DNA from: Cytophagales bacterium
GTDB taxonomy: Bacteria; Bacteroidota; Bacteroidia; Cytophagales; 172606-1
DNA: 64,000 bases
Reading direction: 5' to 3'
Assembly: GCA_030446715.1 (NCBI GenBank)
Contig: JAUJMU010000007.1
Coordinates: 247,689 to 311,688 of the forward strand
The notes under the pieces were generated by a model, which saw only the letters and a list, made by a program, of their open reading frames with translations, ran no database searches and was not told the origin of the DNA. Positions 8,985 to 16,332 of this stretch are shown here, piece after piece. Position 1 is the stretch's first letter. Each line of letters opens with the position of its first letter. The position numbers and the translations under genes were made by a program.

Positions 8985-8992
8985 CAAAAGTA
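8985..8992 (-). promoter_or_regulatory. folD: TAnnTTTG promoter element of folD
   Basis: The minus strand reads TACTTTTG, identical to the element in front of queE and matching the Bacteroidota -7 consensus. It lies about 20 bases before the folD ATG. A -33 TTTG at exact spacing is not obvious. Confidence 0.4.
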
Positions 8993-9086
8993 AGGGTTAG
9001 TTTGGTATGCGAATCAAGCGTTGAAAGAATTGTGTTTCCGTAGCAGTGCATGATCAATTTAATTTTCAGGGATTCATCAGCTGAAA

Positions 9087-9221
9087 ATCCCCGATAGCGC
9101 AAAGCTCTGCTACGAGTTTTTATCTTTCCCGCCTCTGGCGGTTGTGAGAGCAATCTGCAGGTGCCGGAAAACTTTCTTTTCACAATCGGGAGGTTTGAAA
9201 AGAAACAAAGTTTCGCGTTAT
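9087..9221. repeat. Short element bounded by imperfect inverted repeats
   Basis: The plus strand starts CCCCGATAGCGCAAAGC near 9087 and the reverse complement of its right end reads CCCCGATAACGCGAAAC near 9221, an imperfect terminal inverted repeat of about 17 bases around some 100 bases of non-coding sequence. It fills most of the 330-bp space between folD and the Rpn gene (9044-9375), in which I see no gene. It could be a non-autonomous mobile element or a large folded RNA; no target duplication was found. Confidence 0.35.
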
Positions 9222-9375
9222 CGGGGTGCGTCCGCTTGCAGGCAGCCTGCCAACTGTACGTGCAGTCCTTACCGGTACGGGAGAAGCGGGACACTTCCAG
9301 AAAGAGAGGCACCGGCGGATGCCTGTGCCAGTAGGGGAAAGGACCGGTCACGGAGAAGAAGGCCCGGTAACGCCC

Positions 9376-10263
9376 CTACTGCCCGGCTTCCAGTTGCTGT
9401 TTGAGCTGGGCAACGCGTTCCAGGGGCAGTCCGGTGATCCGGGCTGCTACTTGCTCAGAGAAGCCCTCCTTGAGCATACCGAGTACCGCCTCTTCCTTGC
9501 CGGCTAATTTACCCTCCTCCTTGCCCTTCAGCAGACCCTCTTCTTTACCTTTGTGCAAGCCTTCCAGCTTACCTTCCTCCTTGCCTTTTTGCAGACCCTC
9601 CTCCTGATCAAGCTGGTAAAGGGCATCTTCTCTGATGTCAATGGTAATGGCCATCTTCTTTGACAGGTTAAATACGGTTTTGCCTAAATTTCTCAGTACA
9701 GCTAAACGGACCAGTTGCAGGGCCCGTTGCGACAACTCCAGTTTTCCGCCGGAGAGTTCCCTCAATTTAGCAATTATCTTTCCGGCAATCAACTCCCCGG
9801 GTTCGCCCCGGAAATCGGCCAGAATGGCCAGCAGTACCTCTGCGCTGTGGTCCGACTGGAGAAAGGTCTGATAGGAAAAGGATTTCAGGTCAATCAACTG
9901 GTAGCTGTAAGAGAGCCTGTCCGACTGCAACTGGTTTTCCATCTCCGGTTTGTCTTTACCCACGCAGATCACGTACTGGTGAACGGGCATTTTTCTCTGA
10001 TAGTACAGAAAGCCGTGGTAGAGCAGCATCCGGGAGAGCATCTGCCTGTCGTTGGCACTTTGAAACTCACAGTGCAATACGAAAGGTTCACCGGCAGGAG
10101 GCGTTACTTCCCATACCTGATCGGCCTCCCTTTCGGAGGTGTACTGCATATCCCCCGGCAGGGGCTGGTACTTCCCCTGAGCGATACCGAGTACCTTGCG
10201 GGCTACCACCGGAAAGATGTCTTTGAGCACTTCCCGGAATATTTTATCATAATCCTGCGCCAT
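9376..10263 (-). CDS. Rpn-family PD-(D/E)XK nuclease (recombination-promoting nuclease / putative transposase)
   Basis: A 295-residue protein of the YhgA-like/Rpn group. The N-terminal MAQDYDKIFREVLKDIFPVV and the core EVTPPAGEPFVLHCEFQSAN (an E-x-Q variant of the PD-(D/E)XK active site, about residues 52-71) are typical, followed by RMLLYHGFLYYQRKMPVHQYV. The C-terminal third contains five to six lysine/glutamate-rich repeats of the GKEEGKL type, characteristic of this family. Rpn proteins raise recA-independent recombination in E. coli; some are proposed phage-defence nucleases. The gene is preceded by a second attC-like site (10340-10423), so it may be cassette-borne. No partner gene is adjacent. 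Confidence 0.85.
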   Translation of the reverse strand: MAQDYDKIFREVLKDIFPVVARKVLGIAQGKYQPLPGDMQYTSEREADQVWEVTPPAGEPFVLHCEFQSANDRQMLSRMLLYHGFLYYQRKMPVHQYVICVGKDKPEMENQLQSDRLSYSYQLIDLKSFSYQTFLQSDHSAEVLLAILADFRGEPGELIAGKIIAKLRELSGGKLELSQRALQLVRLAVLRNLGKTVFNLSKKMAITIDIREDALYQLDQEEGLQKGKEEGKLEGLHKGKEEGLLKGKEEGKLAGKEEAVLGMLKEGFSEQVAARITGLPLERVAQLKQQLEAGQ

Positions 10264-10339
10264 GAGGGGTTGATGTATCTTTCTTTGCCATACATCAAAA
10301 ATAGTTATTCCCTCCCTTTTTTTATCCTTTCTGCATAGG

Positions 10340-10423
10340 GCCTAACGCATCAAGGCTACCCGACGCCATGCCCTCCCAGGTTGGAAATGCGCTTTGGCTG
10401 GTCGTTGGTGGCTGGTATTAGCT
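10340..10423 (-). repeat. Second attC-like folded site
   Basis: The minus strand runs from GCTAATACCAGCCACCAACG to GGGTAGCCTTGATGCGTTAGG and ends in GTTAGGC, a perfect match to the attC core GTTRRRY. It shares the internal block GGAGGGCATGGCGTCG with the site at 769-857, and the ends can pair imperfectly. A gene tail ends 11 bases 5' of it and the Rpn gene starts about 77 bases 3' of it, again a cassette-like arrangement. Confidence 0.5.
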
Positions 10424-10433
10424 GTTCATCTTT

Positions 10434-10489
10434 TTACCTTTTATCCTTCTGATATTTCAACCACTCTTCAAATGAGTTAAACACGGGTT
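10434..10489 (-). pseudogene. Orphan gene tail joined to transposase remnant
   Basis: Minus-strand codons VFNSFEEWLKYQKDKR end in TAA 11 bases before the attC-like site. This short tail is in a different frame from the transposase fragment that it abuts and looks like the C-terminus of a separate small gene, as expected for a cassette whose 5' part was lost when the insertion sequence arrived or decayed. Too short to identify. Confidence 0.3.
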
Positions 10490-10990
10490 CAGCTTGGTAT
10501 TGGACTTAACGGATTTGCAGAACTCTTCCACTTTCCAACGTTTGGCACAGACGGTTTGGATCTTTTCGGCATCAGCCGTCAAATCACTGGTCACCAGATA
10601 AAGAATGCCTTCGGATTCATCTTTGTTTTGAAAGACTTGTTTAGTGAGCAGGAGGGGAAAGTCCACTCCTTCCACGTAAACGGAAAGCAGTTGATTCTTT
10701 TCCAGTGCCAGTGATTCAATCGGCTGATACTTGCCTTCGCGTTTGTCCTGCAGGCTTAAAGTTGCTTTACGGTTGCCTTTGAGCGGCAGGATAAACTCTC
10801 GCTGTTGCCCGTGGATAAAGTTCATATTCCCGGCTGATGAAAACCAGCAGTCGGCCAGTACATAGGCAAATACAAGGCCATTGGTAATACTCTGCTTAAT
10901 CAGGCGGCGAAACCGCTCTTGTTTACTGACCGTACTGATGCGTTTGTCTTTCCCTGTTTTTTTGTCTTTTACCCACTCAGTTTTGTCAAT

Positions 10991-11141
10991 AGACCTGCGG
11001 CGAAATAAAGTGCTGTAAAACAACAAGTTACAATAAATGCGGTTGCAGTTTTATTAGGAATAGTGCTGGAAACCACGTTTTTGAGTAAAATTTTATTAAT
11101 TTATTTCGTTGATTATCAGTGACTTATTTCGCCGCAGGTCT
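10991..11141. mobile_element. 151-bp MITE inserted in the transposase remnant
   Basis: Perfect 18-bp terminal inverted repeats AGACCTGCGGCGAAATAA bound 151 bases with no coding capacity. A 3-bp AAT is present on both sides (10988-10990 and 11142-11144). Removing the element and one AAT restores the transposase reading frame (YEI-I-DKTEW), which proves insertion. A 3-bp duplication fits non-autonomous relatives of some IS5-family groups. Confidence 0.85.
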
Positions 11142-11495
11142 AATAATCTCATAGCCTGCTGACAGGCAAGCCGCATTGGCGTAATAAAGAGCTGTAAGTT
11201 GATTGATCCCCTTCACGGTTCGGTTCTGACAATGGTCCCGGTGCCAGCAGATAATATCATTTTCTTCCAGGTACTGCCTTTCTTCCACTGAATCATCTAA
11301 AATCAATACCCCTTCCCGGGACTCCACCTGTCGGACAAAGGGCTTTACTGCCAGCCATCACTCCCGCCAGGTGTAATCCTTCTCACTCAGAGCCCGGGTA
11401 ATGGAATCATGCTTGATTTTGCCTTCTGACAATGCTTCCAACCCGGTAGCGGTCGTCTGGCCCGGATTCACAATCAGGTAGTCGGTGTAGATATC

Positions 11496-11525
11496 AAATA
11501 TAGGGGATACAAATATAGGGGATAC
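11496..11525. repeat. 15-bp tandem duplication
   Basis: The unit AAATATAGGGGATAC occurs twice head to tail inside the N-terminal part of the dead transposase gene, producing the doubled VSPIF in its translation. One of five such short duplications between 11.5 and 20.5 kb. Confidence 0.75.
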
Positions 11526-11592
11526 AAAGTCCATACACGTACGGCTGGTTTTCCTTAAATTTATACCCTGTTTTCCTCTCTCCAACTTCCTC

Positions 11593-11973
11593 TTGCGTAA
11601 CTTCAGTTACATTACAAACGGCAGGGAAATAACCGTGGATTTTTCCAAAGTCGCGGGCGGAAAGTGCTACGCCTGGTGGTACAATCCTCGGGATAGCAAA
11701 ACGTACAGTTCTGCCGGTAAGCTTAAAAACAAGTCTTTTGGAAAGTTCTCCACCGATAAGGAGCAGCAGCTTGATCCACCTGGAAAAACTGAGCAAGACA
11801 ACGACTGGCTTCTGGTTCTTGATAGCGCAGAAAGTAATTATTCTATTCCTGGTTATCAAGCAGATGAAGTGAACAACTATTTTTTGGTTGATCAGCCGGA
11901 AAAGTTCCGCTACCATTTGTGTGGCTCGCAGCTTATGGGAGACTTATTGGCCGTACATCAGCCCAACGCGTAG
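11593..11973 (+). pseudogene. C-terminal fragment of an apiosidase-like (DUF4038) glycosidase
   Basis: The reading frame encodes SYITNGREITVDFSKVAGG, CYAWWYNPRDSKTYSSAG and DNDWLLVLDSAESNYSIPG. This is the C-terminal beta-sandwich (putative collagen-binding) domain of DUF4038 glycoside hydrolases, where AWWFNPRTG and DWVLVLDD are hallmark strings. The roughly 350-residue catalytic barrel is missing: the upstream edge meets the IS701-like element, and the last 40 residues after SIPG are unrelated junction sequence. So only about 85 residues of the original enzyme remain. It is a decayed remnant, not a functional gene. Confidence 0.6.
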
Positions 11974-12180
11974 TTTAGGGGACAGCACCTGACCTGCCGG
12001 CACGAAATAAAAGGTGAAATCATAGGCATCCTGCGGTTTTGTCCTGCAACACGCTCCAGTACACACCATAGCCTTGTCCGTACCAGCCCGATTGCTGATA
12101 CTCAACCCTTAACGACCCAAACCAGCTCTCGCCTGGGGCAAACCGACGGCCCGCCACAAACACGCTGCATATATCCTGTC
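11944..12180 (-). pseudogene. Possible outer-membrane protein tail, frameshifted
   Basis: Two minus-strand frames join into a protein-like string: ESWFGSLRVEYQQSGWYGQG and VYWSVLQD, then after a shift at about 12030 AYDFTFYFVPAGQVLSPKLR and VGLMYGQ-stop. The alternating aromatic pattern suggests beta strands of an outer-membrane protein. No start is visible. Weak evidence; no family named. Confidence 0.3.
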
Positions 12181-12208
12181 TGAACCTTCTGCCGGCCTTA
12201 TGACCGGC

Positions 12209-12708
12209 TCATGGGTTCCAGGGCACTAATGCCTTGCGGAAGACAATCTTGTCCGAGCCCGCCGCGTAAAAGTCGCGGATGCGTGCTTCCTCGTCGTAGC
12301 CGCACTTGCGGTAGAGCGCCCACGCACGCCCGAAGGTCTCTAGGCTCGAAGTCTCTACCAGCAGCAGGCGTTCGCCACGGGCCGCCAATGCTCTTTCCAC
12401 GTAATCCAGCAGCGCCGAAGCGCGCCCTTCGCGGCGGTCGGGATGGACACCGATGAAGTACAAGTTCCAGGTACCCTCGGTCAGTCGCTCCGGTGCGTAG
12501 TACGCCACCCCTCAGCCCCTGATCGTCGTCGGTGATCCAGAAAGTGGTCGTCGCCACCGGTGCCCGCGAAGTAGTCCGTCAACATGCCGCGGAGGTCTTC
12601 GACTTCATCGGGCGTGAAGAGGCCCACTGCCCCGATGAGCGTCATCAGGGCATCCATGTCAGCGGGGGCAGCGGGCCGGATCGTGGTAGACTCACTCTCT
12701 TTTTCCAT
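12209..12708 (-). pseudogene. GNAT-family N-acetyltransferase with two frameshifts
   Basis: The protein starts at 12708 (MEKESESTTIRPAAPADMDA) and needs three frames: first to GTGGDDHF, then FWITDDDQGLRG, then VAYYAPERLTEGTWNLYFIG and VHPDRREGRASALLDYVERA, the acetyl-CoA-binding motif A region, ending VFRKALVPWNP. Indels sit near 12541 (one extra base) and near 12510. Apart from the shifts the sequence is that of a normal 165-residue acetyltransferase with unknown substrate. Either a pseudogene or residual sequencing errors. It follows msrB on the minus strand by 36 bp and may have been cotranscribed. Confidence 0.75.
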
Positions 12709-12744
12709 TGCTGTGCTGTTGTTTTGGTTGAAACAAACCCTTCA

Positions 12745-13260
12745 TTATTCCTTGCTGAACTTCATGGCCACGCCATTCATGCAGTAGCGCAGGCCGGTCG
12801 GTTCGGGTCCGTCGTCGAACACGTGGCCAAGGTGCGCCTCGCAGCGGGCACAAAGTACTTCATCGCGGCTCATGCCAAAACTCTTGTCACTGGCAACCAC
12901 TACGTTTTCTTTTTTGACCGGAGCCCAGAAGCTCGGCCAGCCGGGACCGGATTCAAAGTTGGTTTCGGAAGTAAACAGGGGCAGGGAGCAGTCAGCGCAT
13001 TGGTAAACGCCCTTCTCCTTAATGCCGAGCAGCTTGCTGCTGCCCGGCCGCTCGGTGCCGCCCTGCCGGGTCACTTCGTACTGCTCCGGGGGCAGTATCC
13101 GCTTCCATTCGGCGTCGGATTTCACCACCCGTTCAGCGGCGGGAAAAGGGGAACTGGCTCCTTTGTTGTTCACTGCCGCCACCCGCTTTTCTTTGGACTG
13201 AGCGCAGGCACTTACCCACACGGCTAAACTTAACAGGAGCACTAAACTGCAAATACGCAT
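12745..13260 (-). CDS. msrB: Peptide-methionine (R)-S-oxide reductase, lipoprotein
   Basis: MsrB reduces the R-epimer of methionine sulfoxide in proteins. The 171-residue chain starts with a lipoprotein signal (lipobox WVSAC, C19), so it acts in the envelope. The domain shows ERPGSSKLLGIKEKGVYQCA, the zinc-binding pairs CADC and CARC, GPGWPSFWAPV, and the catalytic Cys in RYCMNGVAMKF (C160). All expected residues are present. msrA lies 77 bp upstream on the same strand, so the two likely form an operon for repair of oxidised envelope proteins. Confidence 0.93.
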   Translation of the reverse strand: MRICSLVLLLSLAVWVSACAQSKEKRVAAVNNKGASSPFPAAERVVKSDAEWKRILPPEQYEVTRQGGTERPGSSKLLGIKEKGVYQCADCSLPLFTSETNFESGPGWPSFWAPVKKENVVVASDKSFGMSRDEVLCARCEAHLGHVFDDGPEPTGLRYCMNGVAMKFSKE

Positions 13261-13337
13261 CTGATTAAATTTTTATTGGAAACTACTTTGTTAACTGCCG
13301 GAGGGTTTGATTGTTCCCTTCCCTGCCATACCAACGT

Positions 13338-14018
13338 TCAGTGGGCCGCTTCGGATTTCAGCCTGCCTTTATAGGTACGTTTAAACCGTTCGAACCGGGG
13401 CACGGACACTTGTCTTACGTACCCGTCGTCGGGATGGTGCCTGGTGTAATCCTGGTGGTAATCCTCGGCCCGGTAGAAGGCAGTCAGGGGAAGGATTTCG
13501 CTGACAATGGGCTTTTTGAACGTCTTTGCTGCTTCCAGGGCTGATTTTGCCCGCTCCGCCCCGGTTTTCTCGGCGGCAGTCCGGTAAAAGGCAATGGAGC
13601 GGTACTGCGGTCCCACGTCAGGGCCCTGCCGGTCGGGCGTGGTCGGGTCGTGGGAAGCGAAAAAAACGTTCAGCAGCTCGGCGTAGGCAACTACCTGCGG
13701 GTCGTAATACACCAGTACTGATTCGGCGTGATCAGTCCGGCCGCTGCCTACCGTCTGGTAGGTGGGATTCGGGGTGTTGCCGCCGGCGTACCCGGAAATG
13801 ACCGAATCAACGCCCGGTACGGCCTCAAACACTTCTTCCACGCACCAGAAGCAGCCTTCGGCAAATGCCGCTATGGCCCGGCCGGCGGGGGCGTCGAGGC
13901 TTACTTTCCTCACGCCCTGATCGGGTTTCTGCCGCTGGGCCTGGGAAGAGGGGCCGCTGCAGGCGGAGCATAAAAACAGCAGTGCAACGGACAGCAGTGC
14001 TTTGGGGATTGGGGTCAT
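13338..14018 (-). CDS. msrA: Peptide-methionine (S)-S-oxide reductase, lipoprotein
   Basis: MsrA reduces the S-epimer of methionine sulfoxide. A lipobox LCSAC (C20) gives an envelope-anchored protein. The active site is GCFWCVEEVFEAVPGV (catalytic C56), followed by GYAGGNTPNPTY and HAESVLVYYDP, all canonical. The protein is 226 residues, normal for a secreted MsrA. It precedes msrB, which carries a similar lipoprotein signal, so both stereoisomers are covered in one compartment. No regulatory site recognised. Confidence 0.94.
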   Translation of the reverse strand: MTPIPKALLSVALLFLCSACSGPSSQAQRQKPDQGVRKVSLDAPAGRAIAAFAEGCFWCVEEVFEAVPGVDSVISGYAGGNTPNPTYQTVGSGRTDHAESVLVYYDPQVVAYAELLNVFFASHDPTTPDRQGPDVGPQYRSIAFYRTAAEKTGAERAKSALEAAKTFKKPIVSEILPLTAFYRAEDYHQDYTRHHPDDGYVRQVSVPRFERFKRTYKGRLKSEAAH

Positions 14019-14252
14019 ACCGGTTTGAAGTTAAGCCTGGGCGGTCGTTTGCTTACCGGGCCGCAGGAGAGAATACCTGTTTGTTCCATAAAGGTAAAGG
14101 ATGCCGGTGGTCCCAAATGTCGTGCGCCCGACAAAGCGCCTCATTCTTCCTTTGCATATTTGCCTCATGCCCGTCCGCCGGCTCAGGCGGGAGTGGTAAA
14201 CAATACTCATCCTTTCAGGAAAACTAATCCCGGACCATTGCTCTCCCACTCC

Positions 14253-14727
14253 ATGCGCGACCAGGCTTCTTTGCTTTTTATCCCCGACATCAGCGGCTTT
14301 ACGCAGTTTGTGCACGAAACGGAAGTGCGGCACAGCGGACACATTGTGGCTGAACTGCTCGAAATCCTGATTGATGCGGACCAGTTGGGCATGACGGTTT
14401 CGGAAATCGAAGGGGATGCCGTTCTTTTTTACAAGCACACGCACGTACCAGCCGTCGGGCAGGTGATCGCCCAGGCCGGGGTGATGTTCACACGGTTCCA
14501 TGCGCACCTGAAACGCTACGAACGCGAGGCTGGAAGTCCACTACCACCACTGGCCCCTCTTAGGCTGGCTGCTGGACCGTTCTTACCAAAAGGAGACCGC
14601 CCTGGAAGTGCAGCGTCACCTGCACTTGTTAAAAACGTACTGCGAAAGGACCTTCCATGCGCCTGCGGCAGATTCAAATCAACCGGAAGTGATTCAGGTC
14701 AACCAATACAGTTTGTACACAGGTTGA
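14253..14727 (+). pseudogene. DUF2652 protein with internal deletion
   Basis: From ATG at 14253 the N-terminus MRDQASLLFIPDISGFTQFV, then GDAVLFYKH, is that of DUF2652 proteins (adenylate-cyclase-like fold, unknown substrate). The match stops after KRYERE. The open frame then turns to low-quality sequence, while the neighbouring frame reads VHYHHWPLLGWLLDRSYQKE and HLHLLKTYCERTF before a TGA at 14725, which looks like a SRPBCC-type C-terminus. Some family members have both parts, so a deletion of the middle plus a shift is the simplest reading. Not functional as it stands. Confidence 0.55.
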
Positions 14728-14906
14728 TAAGTAGCCGTTGAAACAGTGGAAGATTTATCTGCCTGCTGAAGGTGAAGAAACCCGGCAATTGGGTTAAAAC
14801 CCAATTCAACCAGCCCTTTCTTGAATAAGAAGTCCCGTTTTCCGGTGAATTTTCCCAATCGGTAAATTCCCTGTCATCAATGCAGCTCAATAGCGCAATT
14901 TTACTG

Positions 14907-15160
14907 ATGACCACCCGAAGAGACTTCATCAAAGCTTCCGCTGCCCCAGGCAGTGCCTTGCTTGTTCAACCGTCCCTGGGGGCACCCCGCCAGCCGGAAC
15001 CCTTTCCCGTCAGGCGCATCACCGACGGGGAGCACCCCTGCTGGTTTGGCTGCTACGACAAGTGACGGGCAGACCCCACCGGCCGCTACGCCATGGGCTG
15101 CCGGGCAGGCTTTGAAGGCCGCTCCCCTACTGAGCACGACACCCTGCGCATCGGGATGAT
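14907..15160 (+). pseudogene. N-terminal fragment of a Tat-exported, oligogalacturonate-lyase-like protein
   Basis: From ATG at 14907 the frame begins TTRRDFIKASAAPGSALL, a twin-arginine signal, then GEHPCWFGCYDK, an in-frame TGA, and RADPTGRYAMGCRAGFEGRS and HDTLRIGM. The pattern F-G-x-Y-D-K ... DPTGRY ... RSPT ... RIGM is the first blade of the beta-propeller of oligogalacturonate-lyase-like proteins. The TGA falls where a tryptophan codon is usual. Everything after RIGM is missing: the sequence switches abruptly to the trxB remnant in the opposite orientation. Confidence 0.5.
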
Positions 15161-15363
15161 TTTCCATCATCTGAGGGCCAGTGATTCCTTCCGGAAATCC
15201 GGGGTAATTTTCCACGTCATTGGTGGTCATGTACGTTGGCCCCCGGACGGGGGCCAACGTACATGACCGGTTTGAGATTGGCCCGGGCCGCATGGATTGC
15301 GGCCGTATATCCGGCCGGACCAGCTCCCACAATCAGCGTTTGAATGGTTTCGGGGGAATGCAT
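15160..15363 (-). pseudogene. trxB: Thioredoxin reductase N-terminal fragment
   Basis: From ATG at 15363 the frame encodes [20 protein letters not shown] and [12 protein letters not shown], the FAD-binding GxGxxG region of TrxB. After a frameshift the match resumes with [20 protein letters not shown]. The remaining two thirds (redox CxxC and NADPH domain) are absent. The frameshift coincides with a perfect 20-bp inverted repeat. A complete trxB must lie elsewhere if the cell makes thioredoxin reductase. Confidence 0.7.
15227..15270. repeat. Perfect inverted repeat at the trxB frameshift
   Basis: Two exact 20-base arms (GGTCATGTACGTTGGCCCCC and its complement) flank a 4-base spacer GGAC. Intact trxB genes would encode [13 protein letters not shown] here; the repeat replaces GGQL-coding sequence with a copy of the MYVG-coding arm and shifts the frame. 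Confidence 0.85.
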
Positions 15364-15424
15364 GGTGTTATTTAACAGAAGGCTGAAGACAAAAGAATAA
15401 GGTTATAAAGCTGTTTGCCATTGG

Positions 15425-16285
15425 TTAGCAGCAACCGGTTCCTGGCATGCAGCAGCCGGGCTGGGGTTTCTCGGCATAGACCGTTACACTGAAAATACCC
15501 GTACCACTGTTCTTAAAAGCTTCTACACCTTCCGGAGTCAGATACTGGAGCAGGATTTCGTCGGGCAGGGTAATGCGTCGCTTTTTCTGAACCTGGATAT
15601 TTACAAAACCGGCTTTCCGGATAATTTCCAGGTATTCATCCTGCTGGATGGCACCGGAAACACAGCCAGCGTACATAGCCGCGTCCTGCTGTAAGCCTTC
15701 CGGTAACTGTCCTGCCAGTACAATATCCGAAATGCTGAAGTGGCCCCCAGGTTTGAGTACCCGGAAGGTTTCCTTGAAAGCCTGCTCCTTACCGGGTACC
15801 AGGTTGAGCACGCAGTTACTCACCACTACATCTACCCGGTCAGAGCCCAGAGGCAAATCTTCAATTTCCCCTAATCTGAAATCTACATTGGTAAATCCCA
15901 GATTAGCCGCATTACGCTTGGCTTTTTCAATCATGACCTCAGTCATGTCTACTCCGATTACTTTGCCCGATTCTCCTACAATGGAACGGGCCACAAAGCA
16001 GTCATTACCGGCTCCCGAGCCAAGATCCAGTACGGTATCACCTTCTTTAATCTGAGCGTACTCCGTTGGCAATCCGCAGCCTAACCCTAAGTCTGCCCCG
16101 GATACATACCCTTGCAGCTGCGCATAATCTTCCGCCATTACGGCCGTATCATTGCGATAGCCAGTGTCATTACTGCAACCGCAGCCGGCTCCGCAACAGG
16201 AGGTTTCATTTTCCTCCTTGCTCTGAAGAGCAATCTGGGCATACTTCTCTTTGACCAGCTGTTTTAATTCGTTGTCAGTTTTCAT
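15425..16285 (-). CDS. arsM: Arsenite S-adenosylmethionine methyltransferase
   Basis: ArsM methylates As(III) to mono-, di- and trimethylated forms using SAM; volatile products leave the cell. The 286-residue protein has the SAM motif LDLGSGAGND (86-95), the conserved cysteines expected to bind arsenic in GLGCGLP (C70), SNCVLNL (C158) and AMYAGCVSGA (C208), and extra cysteine clusters at both ends (CCGAGCGC at 30-37, and a C-terminal CCMPGTGCC). It is the last gene of arsR-arsN2-arsM on the minus strand. An imperfect copy of the ArsR palindrome lies just upstream of its start, suggesting arsenite-dependent control. Confidence 0.95.
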   Translation of the reverse strand: MKTDNELKQLVKEKYAQIALQSKEENETSCCGAGCGCSNDTGYRNDTAVMAEDYAQLQGYVSGADLGLGCGLPTEYAQIKEGDTVLDLGSGAGNDCFVARSIVGESGKVIGVDMTEVMIEKAKRNAANLGFTNVDFRLGEIEDLPLGSDRVDVVVSNCVLNLVPGKEQAFKETFRVLKPGGHFSISDIVLAGQLPEGLQQDAAMYAGCVSGAIQQDEYLEIIRKAGFVNIQVQKKRRITLPDEILLQYLTPEGVEAFKNSGTGIFSVTVYAEKPQPGCCMPGTGCC

Positions 16286-16292
16286 AAAATTA

Positions 16293-16316
16293 ATCGTTAA
16301 ATTGTATTTTTACGAT
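16293..16316. promoter_or_regulatory. Imperfect ArsR-type operator before arsM
   Basis: ATCGTTAAA and TTTTACGAT form an 8-of-9 inverted repeat with a 6-base spacer, ending 8 bases upstream of the arsM ATG. The half-sites resemble those of the perfect palindrome in front of arsR. Confidence 0.45.
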
Positions 16317-16332
16317 AGTATAGAGTAAAAAA

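Larger units (their letters stand above)
10457..11585 (-). pseudogene. IS701/IS4-type DDE transposase, broken by a stop and a MITE
   Basis: Fragments that align in order to one transposase: IFDIYTDYLIVNPGQTTATG, then after an in-frame TGA (about 11358) VRQVESREGVLILDDSVEE (first Asp region) to SAGYEI, then, after a 151-bp insertion, DKTEWVKDKK to YVLADCWFSSAGNM (second Asp) and CAKRWKVEEFCKSVKSN (Glu region). The family is the IS701-like group of Bacteroidota ISs. The C-terminus after residue KLNP is lost. The N-terminus has a 15-bp tandem duplication. The element is clearly dead; its terminal repeats were not identified. Confidence 0.8.

Noticed and set aside
8075..9043. 322-codon plus-strand frame opposite folD
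   Set aside because: The His/Gly/Arg-rich translation has no family character and mirrors a canonical folD.
8956..9351. 131-codon minus-strand frame overlapping the folD start
   Set aside because: No recognisable motif, and it runs through the inverted-repeat element at 9087-9221.
11494..11916. 140-codon minus-strand frame opposite the DUF4038 fragment
   Set aside because: Its translation has no protein-like pattern, while the plus strand matches a known domain.
14788..14807. Small palindrome AATTGGGTTAAAACCCAATT as an operator
   Set aside because: It lies among gene fragments with no intact gene to control; symmetry of this length in AT-rich DNA is weak evidence.
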